Shown in pieces: positions 55,572 to 64,000 of a stretch of DNA of 64,000 nt; the stretch's first letter is position 1, and the number at the start of each line of letters is the position of its first letter. The position numbers and the translations under genes were made by a program. Below the pieces are notes generated by a model that saw only the letters and a list, made by a program, of their open reading frames with translations, searched no databases and had not been told where the DNA came from. Source of the DNA: Rhodobiaceae bacterium (GTDB taxonomy: Bacteria > Pseudomonadota > Alphaproteobacteria > Rhizobiales > JAKPQE01); contig JANQEG010000079.1 of assembly GCA_028278505.1 (NCBI GenBank), positions 22,078 to 86,077 of the forward strand, read 5' to 3'.

Positions 55572-56027
55572 ATGCAGTATCTCACAATCGCGGATCTCGA
55601 AGCCCGCTACCCGGCGGAACTGATCAGGCTTGCCGCCGACGAAAACACCGGGCTCCGCGACGATACGCGCATCGAAGCGGCGATCGCCGCCGCAACCGCG
55701 GAGGTCAGGGCCGTGCTGAAGGCCCGGTACTCGGCCGACGAACTCGATCGCCCGGATGCGGACAGCCTGGAGACCCTCAAGGTTTTCACGATCGACGTTG
55801 CGCTCTATCGCATCGCCATCGCCTTTTCGCGGCTGAGCGAGGAAATCAAGGACCGCTACGACGCGACGATCAAGCGCCTGGATGCGATCGCCGCCGGCCG
55901 CGGCGGGCTTTCCTTCGACGGCGGATCGGCCGATCCATCCGATCCGGACGGCGCGATCTCGCCGAACGAAGTCATCATCGACGCGCCCGATCGCGTCTTT
56001 TCCCGCAACCGGGCGCGGGGGATGTGA
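55572..56027 (+). CDS. DUF1320 head-tail protein (Mu gp36-like)
   Basis: 151 residues; YLTIADLEARYPAELIRLAADE start, then AIAAATAEVRAVLKARY and IDVALYRIAIAFSRLSEEIKDRYD, all typical of DUF1320. Stop overlaps the next start (TGATG). Confidence 0.87.
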   Translation: MQYLTIADLEARYPAELIRLAADENTGLRDDTRIEAAIAAATAEVRAVLKARYSADELDRPDADSLETLKVFTIDVALYRIAIAFSRLSEEIKDRYDATIKRLDAIAAGRGGLSFDGGSADPSDPDGAISPNEVIIDAPDRVFSRNRARGM

Positions 56028-56506
56028 TGGCCGGCGTTTCCATCACGGTCGATGTCGACGGGCTCGATAGGGTCCTGAAGAAGCTCGATCCGATCTTCAA
56101 TTTCGAGCCTTTGCCGCTGATGGAGGCGATCGCCGCACTCGGCGAAAGCCAGACCCGCCGGCGCATCACGGACGAAAAGACCGCACCGGACGGCACCGCC
56201 TGGCCCGAGAACCTCGAAGGGACCTCGATCCTCCTTCGAACCGGCGGACACCTGCTCGCCTCCTTGGCCTGGGTCGCCTCTGCGACCGAAGCCGAATGGG
56301 GCGCGGGCTGGGAATACGCGCACGTTCACCAGGACGGCGCCGTGATCGAGCCGAAATCCGCCAACCTTTTGGCCTTCGAAATCGGTGGCTTGCCTGTCTT
56401 TGCCAAGAAGGTCGTGATCCCGCCGCGGCCATTTGTCGGGATCTCCGCGGAGAACGCGGTCGAGATCGAGGATCTCATCACCGACTATCTCGGGGTGCTG
56501 CAATGA
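56027..56506 (+). CDS. Phage virion morphogenesis protein (gpG-like)
   Basis: 159 residues; SITVDVDGLDRVLKKL, LMEAIAALGESQTRRRITDEKTAPDG and IPPRPFVGISAENAVEIEDLI match the gpG family of tail-completion proteins. In Mu this gene lies between F and I; here it lies between gp36 and gp37. The 325-residue track ORF joins it to a shadow frame. Confidence 0.85.
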   Translation: MAGVSITVDVDGLDRVLKKLDPIFNFEPLPLMEAIAALGESQTRRRITDEKTAPDGTAWPENLEGTSILLRTGGHLLASLAWVASATEAEWGAGWEYAHVHQDGAVIEPKSANLLAFEIGGLPVFAKKVVIPPRPFVGISAENAVEIEDLITDYLGVLQ

Positions 56507-57138
56507 TCGCGGCCAAAACCCTTGATGAGATGATCGCGGCAAGTCGCCTGGGCGAAGCGATCACAGCCGCGGTCGCGACCGTCGACGGCCTGATGACCGG
56601 GGTCCATGTGGAAGCCCATCCGGGCAAGCTCGACATTTACGATATCGTCAAGCGCGAGGTCGTTGCGGCGCCTGGCGTTGCCATTGGCTGGTCGCGCATC
56701 CGCGCGGCCCGAGAGGTCGACGGCGATTATCAGACGCCGATCGAATTCACGGCCTACATCGTCGCGGAAGACTACGCCAATCTCACCGAAAAGCGGCGCA
56801 TCCCTAGAGAGACGGTTGCCCACGGAATCGGCAACTACCTCCTCGATATCCTGCACGACCACGAAGCCGCCTATTGGGGATTAGCGGGGATTACAGCTCC
56901 ATACGAAACGCCGCCGCCGGAAATGCGGCCGGTGTTCACGGCCAAGGCCTATGAGCAGGGGGCGTGCTTCTACGCGGTGACCTGGACACAAGGGCTGATC
57001 GGTGTTGGTGCGTCGCATTTCGCCGGCGCGACGCCGGCGGTCGACGAGGACGGCCAGCGCCTCGTCTTTCCCGACGATGAAAGCATCCCGGAATGGATCG
57101 AAGCGGTTGTCGGCGATACCGACGAGGAGGCGCCATGA
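56503..57138 (+). CDS. DUF1834 protein (Mu gp37-like)
   Basis: 211 residues with TPIEFTAYIVAED, RRIPRETVAHGIGNYLLDILH and FYAVTWTQGLIG, the DUF1834 features. Head-tail joining region. Overlaps the preceding gene by 4 bp. Confidence 0.82.
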   Translation: MIAAKTLDEMIAASRLGEAITAAVATVDGLMTGVHVEAHPGKLDIYDIVKREVVAAPGVAIGWSRIRAAREVDGDYQTPIEFTAYIVAEDYANLTEKRRIPRETVAHGIGNYLLDILHDHEAAYWGLAGITAPYETPPPEMRPVFTAKAYEQGACFYAVTWTQGLIGVGASHFAGATPAVDEDGQRLVFPDDESIPEWIEAVVGDTDEEAP

Positions 57139-57701
57139 GACCGCTTGTCGCCTCGGAACTTCGCCGCCTGCACCGAAAGGTCGCGCAGGTCGATCGTCGG
57201 CTGGCGCTTGTCGAGCTGCCGGGAAAGGTCGTGCCCGGCAGCCAGGATCTGGAAAAGCGCACGGTCCGCCTGGAGATCGGCGAGTCGGCAGACGGCCGCA
57301 AGGTGATTTCACCGCCGGTCCGCTGGCAGCAGCCTGGCGCCGGCAAGCTGAAAACCCACGCGGTCCCGGCCGACAACGAACAAATGGTGCTGCGGTCGCC
57401 ATCCGGCACGATCGGCTCCGGCTCCCATGCCGACTGGGGCACCTATGACGATGACACCCCGCCCCCCTCTGAAAAGGCCGACGAGACCGTCACGGAATAT
57501 GGCGAGACGCGAACCACCATCCGCGACGATGAGCATCGAACGAAAACGCCGCGCGCGGTCGTCGAATCCGATGATGTGAACCTCGGTGGCGAGGACGGGC
57601 CGCGCGTCGCCCGAATAGGCGACCTTGTTCACGTCCAGGCCGGGTCGTCTGCGGGGCATTGGCCGATCGTCACAGGATCAGAAAAGGTAAAAGCGAAATG
57701 A
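57135..57701 (+). CDS. Baseplate assembly protein V-like
   Basis: 188 residues; central-spike protein of contractile tails. LEIGESADGRKVISPPVRW, NEQMVLRSPSGTIGSGSH and the late beta-helix-like part fit P2 gpV. It opens the P2-like tail block right after the Mu-like head genes. Confidence 0.8.
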   Translation: MRPLVASELRRLHRKVAQVDRRLALVELPGKVVPGSQDLEKRTVRLEIGESADGRKVISPPVRWQQPGAGKLKTHAVPADNEQMVLRSPSGTIGSGSHADWGTYDDDTPPPSEKADETVTEYGETRTTIRDDEHRTKTPRAVVESDDVNLGGEDGPRVARIGDLVHVQAGSSAGHWPIVTGSEKVKAK

Positions 57702-58081
57702 CTGACACGAAAACCTACGTCGCCACGAAGCTCGCACCGCCCCGCGTCGCCGGACGCCGGATGAAGCCGGGAGAAGAACTCAAACTCACCGAGGCGGAAG
57801 CGCGGTCGGAGCTGCGGGCCAGCCACATCGTGAAAAAGGATGGCAAAGCCGACCCGGAAAATCCTTTCGGCAAGCCGACGGCGAAGCTTGCAGAGATCCA
57901 GGCTCGCGCTCGGGGAGAGGTTAAACCGGCGGCCCCGCCCGAGGATCAATCGGGGTCGGACGGCGCAGAGGAGGAGAGCGTCGGCGTTGAGGCACGAGAT
58001 GACGCAGGCGGCGGCGATGCTCGCGCCGGCGATGAAGGTGCTGGCGGCCGCTCGCGCAAAGGCCGCTCCAAGGCCGATTGA
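57698..58081 (+). CDS. Hypothetical tail-region protein
   Basis: 127 residues; basic N-terminus (VATKLAPPRVAGRRMKPGEELKLTEAEARSELRASHIVK) and a disordered Glu/Ala/Gly-rich tail (EDQSGSDGAEEESVGVEARD). Not recognised; chained to gpV by 4 bp. Confidence 0.62.
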   Translation: MTDTKTYVATKLAPPRVAGRRMKPGEELKLTEAEARSELRASHIVKKDGKADPENPFGKPTAKLAEIQARARGEVKPAAPPEDQSGSDGAEEESVGVEARDDAGGGDARAGDEGAGGRSRKGRSKAD

Positions 58082-58103
58082 AGGTCGTTCGAAGAGGCTT
58101 CAA

Positions 58104-58511
58104 ATGCAGGCGATCCGGTACAGGACGGGGACTGACGAGGCGACGGGAAAGCTATTGAGCGGCTGGCCTCATGTCGAACAGTCCCTGCGTAAAATCTGGA
58201 CGACCCGCACCGGCCTGCGGGTCATGCGTCTGGATTTTGGCTCGGAGCTGCGGGCGTTTCTGGGCGAGGACATTACGCCGGCCCTTGCGCTCGATCTCTA
58301 TGACGCGCTGGTTACGGCGGCTCACGCATGGGAACCGGAGTACCGAATTCGCGGCCTGCAGCTCGTCCATCTGACGCGCCTCGGTTCCCTCGGCCTGCGC
58401 CATTCGGGGACCTACTATCCGGAGGGCCGGTTCGGAAACTACGAAATCGCGTTCGATGCCGGCAGCATTGCGGCGCTGCAGCGCTTCCAAAATCTCGGGA
58501 GGGCGGCGTGA
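58104..58511 (+). CDS. Baseplate protein W-like (gp25/IraD fold)
   Basis: 135 residues; EQSLRKIWTTRTGLRVMRLDFGSELRAFL and DLYDALVTAAHAWEPEYRI match gpW/gp25-like baseplate wedge proteins. Overlaps the next gene as GTGA. Confidence 0.82.
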   Translation: MQAIRYRTGTDEATGKLLSGWPHVEQSLRKIWTTRTGLRVMRLDFGSELRAFLGEDITPALALDLYDALVTAAHAWEPEYRIRGLQLVHLTRLGSLGLRHSGTYYPEGRFGNYEIAFDAGSIAALQRFQNLGRAA

Positions 58512-59395
58512 CCCGATTTGATGTCCTTTCGCTGGGAGGGCTCCCTGCACCCGACGTAATCGAGGAGCTGGATTACGAGGTCCTCCTTGACGAGGGTAAG
58601 GCGAAATTCTCTGAATTCTGGGAAATCCTGCGCGCCGAAAACCCAGGTCTTGTTGAGTTCGATACGCTGATGATCGAGTCCGAGCAGGTGACGATCTGGC
58701 TCGAAGCGCTGGCTTATCGCGAGACGTTGCTCCGCGCGCGGGTTAACGATGCAGCCCGCGCGGTGATGGTCAGGTTCGCAAAAGGCGCCGATCTGGAGAA
58801 TCTCGCCGCGCTCTTCCCTGTTGTGCGCCAGCCCGGCGAAACCGATGAGCGACTTCTCGAACGGCTTCTTTTGGCGCCCGAGGCCTACTCGGTTGCTGGT
58901 CCCTATGGAGCCTACCGGTTCTTCGCGATGACGGCCGCGCCGTCCGTCAAAAGCGTCGCCGTGTTTAAGGAAGGTGTCGGCGACGATGAAAAGATCGTGG
59001 TGGTGCCGCTCGATGGGGCTGGGGACGGTGTGCCGTCGCAAGAGACGCTTGATGCAATCCGGGTTGCTCTGGATCCGGAAACCAGCATTCCCGCGACCGC
59101 CGTGGTCGTCGTTCGTGCCCCGACAGTCGACGCGTATGACGTGACGGCTCAATTGCTGATCCCGCACGGAGCGGATGCGAACGTCATCCTCGCCGAGGCG
59201 GAAAAGTCGCTGCGAGCATATGCGGACAAGCGCCATAAGGGCGGCGTCAAGGTCTACCGCAACGGCCTGATCGCGGCGCTGAAGGTATCACCGGTCGAGG
59301 ATGTCACTTTGAGCGAGCCGCTCGCCGATGTAGAGCCGGCCATGGACGCTGCGGCGTGGCTTGATCAGGTCTCGCTAGCAGCGGCGGTAATCTAA
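58508..59395 (+). CDS. Baseplate J-like protein
   Basis: 295 residues from GTG 58508. LGGLPAPDVIEELDYEVLLDE, LIESEQVTIWLEALAYRETLLRARVND and the C-terminal VYRNGLIAALKVSPVEDVTL fit P2 gpJ, a wedge protein. The track's start 58328 lies inside gpW. Stop overlaps the next start. Confidence 0.88.
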   Translation: MTRFDVLSLGGLPAPDVIEELDYEVLLDEGKAKFSEFWEILRAENPGLVEFDTLMIESEQVTIWLEALAYRETLLRARVNDAARAVMVRFAKGADLENLAALFPVVRQPGETDERLLERLLLAPEAYSVAGPYGAYRFFAMTAAPSVKSVAVFKEGVGDDEKIVVVPLDGAGDGVPSQETLDAIRVALDPETSIPATAVVVVRAPTVDAYDVTAQLLIPHGADANVILAEAEKSLRAYADKRHKGGVKVYRNGLIAALKVSPVEDVTLSEPLADVEPAMDAAAWLDQVSLAAAVI

Positions 59396-60594
59396 TGTTG
59401 GCCTCCGAAACCCACCTCCAGCCAACGAACGCGCCGCCGCTTGAACAGGCGGCGGCCGGCACGACGGTTTTGATTGACGGTATTCCCGTCCCGATCCGCG
59501 ATCTATGGGACCCGTGGACGTGTCCTGAAAGCCATCTGCCCTGGCTGGCCGAAACGCTTTCTGTTGATTTTTGGGATGAGAGTTGGCCTCTGCTCAAAAA
59601 GCGAGCGGTCGTTGCCGAGTCGCTTGCCCTGCACCGCAAGAAAGGATCGATATTTGCGCTTCGGCGGTACGCGGACCTCGCCGGTGGCGAAGTCACGAAG
59701 GTCATTCGTCCGCCCCAAAAGGTCTATTCCGGAGCTTCGCTGACGCGAAGCGAGCGGGACGCCTGGCACGAGACCTTACCGCAGGTCCGCGTCTGGCGCC
59801 GGCGGGATATCCGATCGCGACCCTATCTCCTGATATCCGGGGGACCAGGGAGGTCCGCCTTTTTCGAGGGGAAATTCGCACAGCCGTCGACGCCGATGGA
59901 GCGGGTGGCAAGGTACGTCGTAGACGGTGTCGAAAAGGATGCCGAGGTGACGGACTTCGGATCATACTATCGGGTCCACATTCCCTCGACACGCGGTGCC
60001 GCCGTCTTCTCCGGTGACATTTTGGGGCAGCGTTTCTGGATACCGTCCCGCGCTGGCGAACGCCTGTTCACCGTACAGCCGCGGATGGCGATGCCATCCA
60101 GGGCGGCGCTTGGTCCGCGGCTGCGGGCTGTCACGGCGGAACCCTATCTGGTCGCCGAAAATGCGCCCCGCGGCTATGGCGTGTTCGCCGGCGACATTCT
60201 CGGACGGCAGTTCTGGGTGCCGACGGATGCGCACGAACGGCTCTACCACCGCTGGCCGATCCTGCTACCGGGCTCGCCCATCCGCCGGGCCATCAACCGC
60301 ATGGCATGCCAGTTTATGGGCGTCGGCTTCTATCGATGGCCTCGACACACATTGCGCCTGCACGTCCGGCTTCCCGGAAAGAGGAGTCCGCGTCAGGCCG
60401 GCGAAGGGATCATCGTACCGCACAGCCGGTTCTGGCTGAAGCACGATCCGCGGCCGCTTCGAATGCTTCGACGCGCGTTGACTGCCGCCAAGAGCGGTCA
60501 CGACACGATCTATCTGAGGACAGCAGAGGCGGCCGGCCTGCGTATCGGCAAGCCGCTCCTCGTTGGTGACCGACTGATCGTCGGCCGGCCGTAA
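59395..60594 (+). CDS. Phage tail protein I-like
   Basis: 399 residues. IDGIPVPIRDLWDPWTCPESHLPWLAETLSVDFWDESWP is the conserved start of P2 gpI, and LALHRKKGSIFALRRY follows. It is about twice as long as P2 gpI; the extra C-terminal part has two similar units (FSGDILGQRFWIPSRAGERLF and FAGDILGRQFWVPTDAHERLY). Confidence 0.82.
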   Translation: MLASETHLQPTNAPPLEQAAAGTTVLIDGIPVPIRDLWDPWTCPESHLPWLAETLSVDFWDESWPLLKKRAVVAESLALHRKKGSIFALRRYADLAGGEVTKVIRPPQKVYSGASLTRSERDAWHETLPQVRVWRRRDIRSRPYLLISGGPGRSAFFEGKFAQPSTPMERVARYVVDGVEKDAEVTDFGSYYRVHIPSTRGAAVFSGDILGQRFWIPSRAGERLFTVQPRMAMPSRAALGPRLRAVTAEPYLVAENAPRGYGVFAGDILGRQFWVPTDAHERLYHRWPILLPGSPIRRAINRMACQFMGVGFYRWPRHTLRLHVRLPGKRSPRQAGEGIIVPHSRFWLKHDPRPLRMLRRALTAAKSGHDTIYLRTAEAAGLRIGKPLLVGDRLIVGRP

Positions 60595-60610
60595 GGAAAG
60601 GACGCTACCC

Positions 60611-62878
60611 ATGGAGAAACAAGTCATCTTTCGCGAATACCATTCGCAGGAAGCTAGAGATCACAACAATATCCAGAAATACGCCCAGGCGGCCGTCGAT
60701 CATGTCGTCTACGACGCGGTCACGCAATCGCGCCGCTATGCCGGCTTTGCGGTAACAAAAACCGGCCAGGCCGAGATTACGGTGGCGAAAGGTCGGATGT
60801 ACTCGAACGACGGCGCCATCTACGGCCGCGAGTCGGCTCTCGTACAGTCCATGCTCGGCTATCTGGCGGCAGCTTCTCAGCGCATTGTCTCGGTCTCTGT
60901 CTACGGTGGTATCGTGGAGACCGATACGGAAACCCGCGACAAACTGATCAACGAAGAGACCGCCGACACCACCCCGGTGGCTGTCGACACGACGAGGTTC
61001 AGGCAGGCAACGCTCACGCTGACGCAGGGTGCGGAGAGCGCCGACCCGCAGCCTCCGGCGCTGCCGGTAGAGCACGTCGAGATTGCGCGGGTGCTGCTCG
61101 ATGCGACGCAGGTCGTTTCCATCACGATGATGGTGGCCAATGAAGTACCTTCGGCCGAGCGCCTGGACAGCCGCACAGACGACCTGGAGGCATGGAAGGA
61201 GCAAATCGGACCGCGGGTGTCGGGCCTCGGCGCGGACCTCGCCGACCTCGCCAACCGCGTTGGCGCTGGCGCCGAACGGCATTCGATGATATCGATCAAG
61301 CGCGATCTCGCGCGGCTGAAAGAGACCGTGCAGTTGCCGTCCACCGCCGTCGACTATGGCGCCGATTTCTATCTCATACAGGACGACGGCGACGACTATA
61401 ACGACACACTGTCGCTCGGGTATGCCGCCCGTGTCGAGGAGGGCATCCGGTTTCCCGACGCGAACGCGGACGAGTTCGAGATTGCCTTGTTCTCATCGCT
61501 CGATCCGAACGCGTCGATCCAGAACGGCATCTTGCTGCCGAAGTACACCGAAGCGGTCAAGTTGGCCAACGAGTCCTACCACGCGCCGCTCGGCATGGCA
61601 CAGTACGGGTTCCAGAACCACGACGTTAAGGTCGGCTATATGAGCCGGTCTCGTCTGCGTTATGGCGGTGGCCGGGCGGTCTGCTCCAACGGCGCCATGT
61701 GGGATGTGCCCGGTAATGGTGTCCCGGCCGCTTTCAGCCTCTATGAGTTCGAGACCCAGCAGATCATCACGACGCAGCTTCTCGACGCCAATCCCAGCCA
61801 CTTTGTTTATCGCCAGGACGGTTACTGGTTCGATACGTGGAAGGAGCCGTTTCTTTACACGGAAACGACCGACCACGCGATCATCGGCGCGGAGATTGCC
61901 CAAACCTTTCCGGTCACCAACGACATGTGGGCGACCGCCGTCTCGGTCTACATCGTTGCCAAGGGTGGTGCCGAAAACATCCACATGGCGCTTTGCGAAG
62001 TTACGAACGGCCAGCCGGACAAATCGAAGACGGTCGCTTACGCGGTCCTGGACGAAGGTGACATCGTTGCCGGCTGGAACAAAATCGCTATCCCGCCAAC
62101 CTTCCTCGCCAAGGGAAGGCGGTATGGCATCGTGCTCGTCTCCAATGCCGATCACCAGGTCGGGATCTCGTCCGGTCAGACCTTCCTCGACGGAACCTTC
62201 TTCTATTCGACGGATGGCGCCTACTATCTGGGCGACCTGACTAAGGACTTGAATTTCCGTATCTACGGGGCCGAATTCGCGGCGCCGCAGGTGACGCTGG
62301 AATTCGAGACCATCAATCTCGACGGCGGATTCCGGGATATCGATATCCTCGCGCACATGTGGGTGCCCGACTCGTGCCAGCTCATTTTCGAGGTCCGCCC
62401 CGGCGGCGCCGGCGACTGGCTGCAATTGACCGAGGAGAACCTCGACGCGCTTTCCGGAGCGCCCGTCCTGGCGCAGTTCCGCGGCCGCTTCGTCGGCACG
62501 CGCGACATGATGCCCGCGCTGCGCTTGACCGACAGCCGGGTCAAGGTTTCGCGGCCGGCGACGGCGGCGAAGCACGTCTCTTCGGAAATCACGATGGGGA
62601 CGCCTTCCGACACGCTCACCTTCGAGATGATTTTGGAGGGCTTCGATGACACGCCCCACGATCATGACCTGATGATTAAACCGAATGGGGCGGCAATCGA
62701 GACTGCCGATACGGTCACCACCACGCTGCTCGATGCGGCTGCCAAGCGGTACAGGCGGACCTATGAGTTCACGATCGCTGGCGGCCCGATCACCACTTTC
62801 GCCATCATCCAGGATATGGCGACGAACTCGGCGGCGAACCTTTTCCATGTCGCCGAACAGTTCTGGTACAGCAACTAA
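60611..62878 (+). CDS. Large tail fibre/baseplate-associated protein
   Basis: 755 residues. N-terminal 110 residues resemble a DUF4815-type attachment domain (EKQVIFREYHSQEARDHNNIQKYAQ), then a helical linker (LEAWKEQIGPRVSGLGADL) and long beta-rich regions that look like carbohydrate- or surface-binding domains. It follows gpI, the fibre position. Family identity of the large central part is uncertain. Confidence 0.68.
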   Translation: MEKQVIFREYHSQEARDHNNIQKYAQAAVDHVVYDAVTQSRRYAGFAVTKTGQAEITVAKGRMYSNDGAIYGRESALVQSMLGYLAAASQRIVSVSVYGGIVETDTETRDKLINEETADTTPVAVDTTRFRQATLTLTQGAESADPQPPALPVEHVEIARVLLDATQVVSITMMVANEVPSAERLDSRTDDLEAWKEQIGPRVSGLGADLADLANRVGAGAERHSMISIKRDLARLKETVQLPSTAVDYGADFYLIQDDGDDYNDTLSLGYAARVEEGIRFPDANADEFEIALFSSLDPNASIQNGILLPKYTEAVKLANESYHAPLGMAQYGFQNHDVKVGYMSRSRLRYGGGRAVCSNGAMWDVPGNGVPAAFSLYEFETQQIITTQLLDANPSHFVYRQDGYWFDTWKEPFLYTETTDHAIIGAEIAQTFPVTNDMWATAVSVYIVAKGGAENIHMALCEVTNGQPDKSKTVAYAVLDEGDIVAGWNKIAIPPTFLAKGRRYGIVLVSNADHQVGISSGQTFLDGTFFYSTDGAYYLGDLTKDLNFRIYGAEFAAPQVTLEFETINLDGGFRDIDILAHMWVPDSCQLIFEVRPGGAGDWLQLTEENLDALSGAPVLAQFRGRFVGTRDMMPALRLTDSRVKVSRPATAAKHVSSEITMGTPSDTLTFEMILEGFDDTPHDHDLMIKPNGAAIETADTVTTTLLDAAAKRYRRTYEFTIAGGPITTFAIIQDMATNSAANLFHVAEQFWYSN

Positions 62879-62889
62879 GCGAGGAATTC

Positions 62890-63054
62890 ATGCCGAAGCT
62901 TCCCACCTTCAAGGACGGCGAGCGCTATCGCGTGCGGCTGGCCAAACCGGTGACGGTCCGGGGGCGGGTGCGCCGCCCCTCCGACAGCCACGTCTTCAAG
63001 GGCAAGGTCTGCCGGGAGATCATCGACGCCATCGAGAGTGCTGAAAAGGTCTGA
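62890..63054 (+). CDS. Small basic tail-region protein
   Basis: 54 residues (MPKLPTFKDGERYRVRLAKP), below the track cutoff. GAGGA lies 5 bp before the ATG. It sits between two fibre genes; possibly a chaperone or clamp, but nothing in the sequence shows this. Confidence 0.55.
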   Translation: MPKLPTFKDGERYRVRLAKPVTVRGRVRRPSDSHVFKGKVCREIIDAIESAEKV

Positions 63055-63056
63055 TC

Positions 63057-64000
63057 ATGGCAAAACGCTATGACCGGTACGCGCTCAGTCCGGGCGACGA
63101 CATCGGTGACCCTACCGTCTTGAACACCGTTCTCCGGGACATCGACAACCGCCTGCATACGGTCGAGGCGCAGGGCGCTGTCATAGAAGAAAAGGCGGAC
63201 GATCTCGAAGCCGTCGCACTCTCGCGGCTCAACGATGTCTTCACTGGCGCGCTGCAGACCGCCCAGGACCGGGCAAACGAGGTCGGGGCGAGTTTCCGGG
63301 CCGAGAGTGCCACGGACGTGACGGTCGGGCTCGGCGAGAAGACGTTCACGCTCACCGCGGCAACTATGGGCGGCTTTGTCGCTAGCGAATATTTGATAGC
63401 GGTGTCCGCGGCCGATCCGGACCAGTGGATGCGTGGCCGGCGCGTCTCGTACAACGTTGTCGACGGGATACTGGTCGTCGATGTCGATGCGGTGTTCGGA
63501 TCTGGCGAGAGTGCGGCCGATTGGCTGATACGCCCCGCAGCGCCGGGTGATGCGGAGCACGCGGCACGGACCGACAACCCGCACGGCGTGACAGCCGGAC
63601 AGGTCGGCACTTATCCAACTGCGGCTGTCGACCAGATGGTTGCCGCCGTCATCGGCACGGCGAGTGGTGCGTTCGATACGCTCGGAGAGGCGGAGTCGCG
63701 TGTACTCGCTGCAGAAGCTGACCTTTTAACGAAGCTGCCGCTTTCCCGTCCGCTTTTCATGGGCCAGCGCACCGGTTCGACGCAGACAGCGTCCGGGGCT
63801 TTCGTTGTCGACAATGTTTGGCTGGACAGCGCATCTGCCTACAACACTTCGAATGGCCGCTTCACCTGTCCCGTTTCGGGCTATTATGAAGTGCACGCGC
63901 ACATATTGTTGAGTAACGGCCCTGTAAATGCCTGGGCGGATATGGCGGTTTGGAAGAACGGCGTTCTGCAGGGCCAACAATTCGCCTACAGCGTGCTTTA
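63057..64000 (+). CDS. Tail fibre protein with C1q-like C-terminus, 3' truncated by window edge
   Basis: At least 314 residues, open to the right edge and therefore absent from the ORF track. The fibre hallmark RTDNPHGVTAGQVGTY is near residue 173. After it, FVVDNVWLDSASAYNTSNGR and FTCPVSGYYEVHAHILLS resemble C1q/TNF-like jelly-roll heads, trimerising domains used at fibre tips for receptor contact. Starts 3 bp after the previous gene. Confidence 0.72.
   Translation, partial: MAKRYDRYALSPGDDIGDPTVLNTVLRDIDNRLHTVEAQGAVIEEKADDLEAVALSRLNDVFTGALQTAQDRANEVGASFRAESATDVTVGLGEKTFTLTAATMGGFVASEYLIAVSAADPDQWMRGRRVSYNVVDGILVVDVDAVFGSGESAADWLIRPAAPGDAEHAARTDNPHGVTAGQVGTYPTAAVDQMVAAVIGTASGAFDTLGEAESRVLAAEADLLTKLPLSRPLFMGQRTGSTQTASGAFVVDNVWLDSASAYNTSNGRFTCPVSGYYEVHAHILLSNGPVNAWADMAVWKNGVLQGQQFAYSVL

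Larger units (their letters stand above)
31000..64000 (+). mobile_element. Mu-like transposable prophage (left part, continues past window)
   Basis: A DDE transposase (MuA-like) and MuB-like ATPase, leftward repressor, Ner, Gam, GemA, Mor and a Mu-type head module identify a transposable phage. The left end is placed at TG 31000, which puts the first AAGTGGGACTC site right at the terminus, as Mu L1 is; TGT at 30747 is an alternative. The right end and the 5-bp target duplication are outside the window. The tail genes are P2-like, so the element is a mosaic. Confidence 0.85.

Noticed and set aside
1-64000. CRISPR arrays, rRNA operons, tRNA genes
   Set aside because: No regularly spaced direct repeats and no rRNA or tRNA signatures were found on reading.

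Overview
The window is a high-GC alphaproteobacterial chromosome segment, most likely Hyphomicrobiales (Rhizobiales). This rests on the gene order bamD-recN, a full nuoA-N operon whose NuoE has a C-terminal extension, the downstream block nuoN-birA-rnj-mce-DUF1467-proS-lolC-lolD, the short proline-tRNA ligase and a MetA of the acetyl-CoA type. The genus cannot be told from sequence alone. About 31 kb are host core genes; the remaining 33 kb are the left part of a Mu-like (transposable) prophage that runs off the right edge.

Host part (1-30.6 kb). Left-edge bamD (partial) and recN, a P-loop ATPase of unknown role and metA precede the complex I operon (4.76-22.4 kb), all on the + strand with short gaps or stop/start overlaps. 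The operon carries extra genes between nuo genes: a GFA-fold protein between nuoC and nuoD, a Uma2-type nuclease-fold protein between nuoD and nuoE, an AT-rich DNA methyltransferase plus PD-(D/E)XK endonuclease pair and a small coiled-coil protein between nuoF and nuoG, and a two-TM protein between nuoH and nuoI. birA and rnj are translationally chained to nuoN; mce, a DUF1467 membrane protein, proS, lolC, lolD and a hotdog-fold thioesterase follow. The 0.8-kb gap before proS holds a REP-type inverted pair and a likely minus-strand small RNA with promoter and intrinsic terminator. One dispersed repeat occurs in inverted orientation at 25.4 kb and 30.7 kb.

Prophage part (about 31.0-64 kb). Three perfect copies of AAGTGGGACTC lie between the host and the leftward repressor gene, where Mu carries its transposase-binding left end. 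The repressor is a CI/LexA-like (S24) protein facing two GCCAG-N2-CTGGC operators that flank and overlap a rightward promoter. The early region runs Ner-like protein, small ORFs, ParB-like protein, MuA-like DDE transposase, MuB-like ATPase, several HTH proteins, a DnaA-domain-IV-like protein, Gam, GemA (DUF1018), many tightly overlapped small ORFs and a Mor-family activator. The lysis block has an amidase endolysin and an overlapping Rz/Rz1-like spanin pair, followed by a probable Acb2/Tad1-type anti-CBASS protein. The head block is Mu-like: DUF2730, a VpaChn25_0724-like protein, DUF3486, terminase, DUF935 portal, MuF with a probable toxin-like nuclease tail, protease/scaffold, decoration and capsid proteins, gp36/gpG/gp37. 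The tail block is P2-like (V, W, J, I, fibres), so the phage is a Mu-head/P2-tail mosaic.

Points of most interest: the probable anti-CBASS gene; the MuF-nuclease fusion; a roughly 220-nt non-coding, highly paired segment between the capsid and gp36 genes; a 62-nt three-way-junction-like element after MuF; cargo genes for secreted proteins on the strand opposite to the phage operons; the phage DnaA-like protein; and the restriction-modification-like pair inside the complex I operon. No CRISPR array, rRNA or tRNA was seen.
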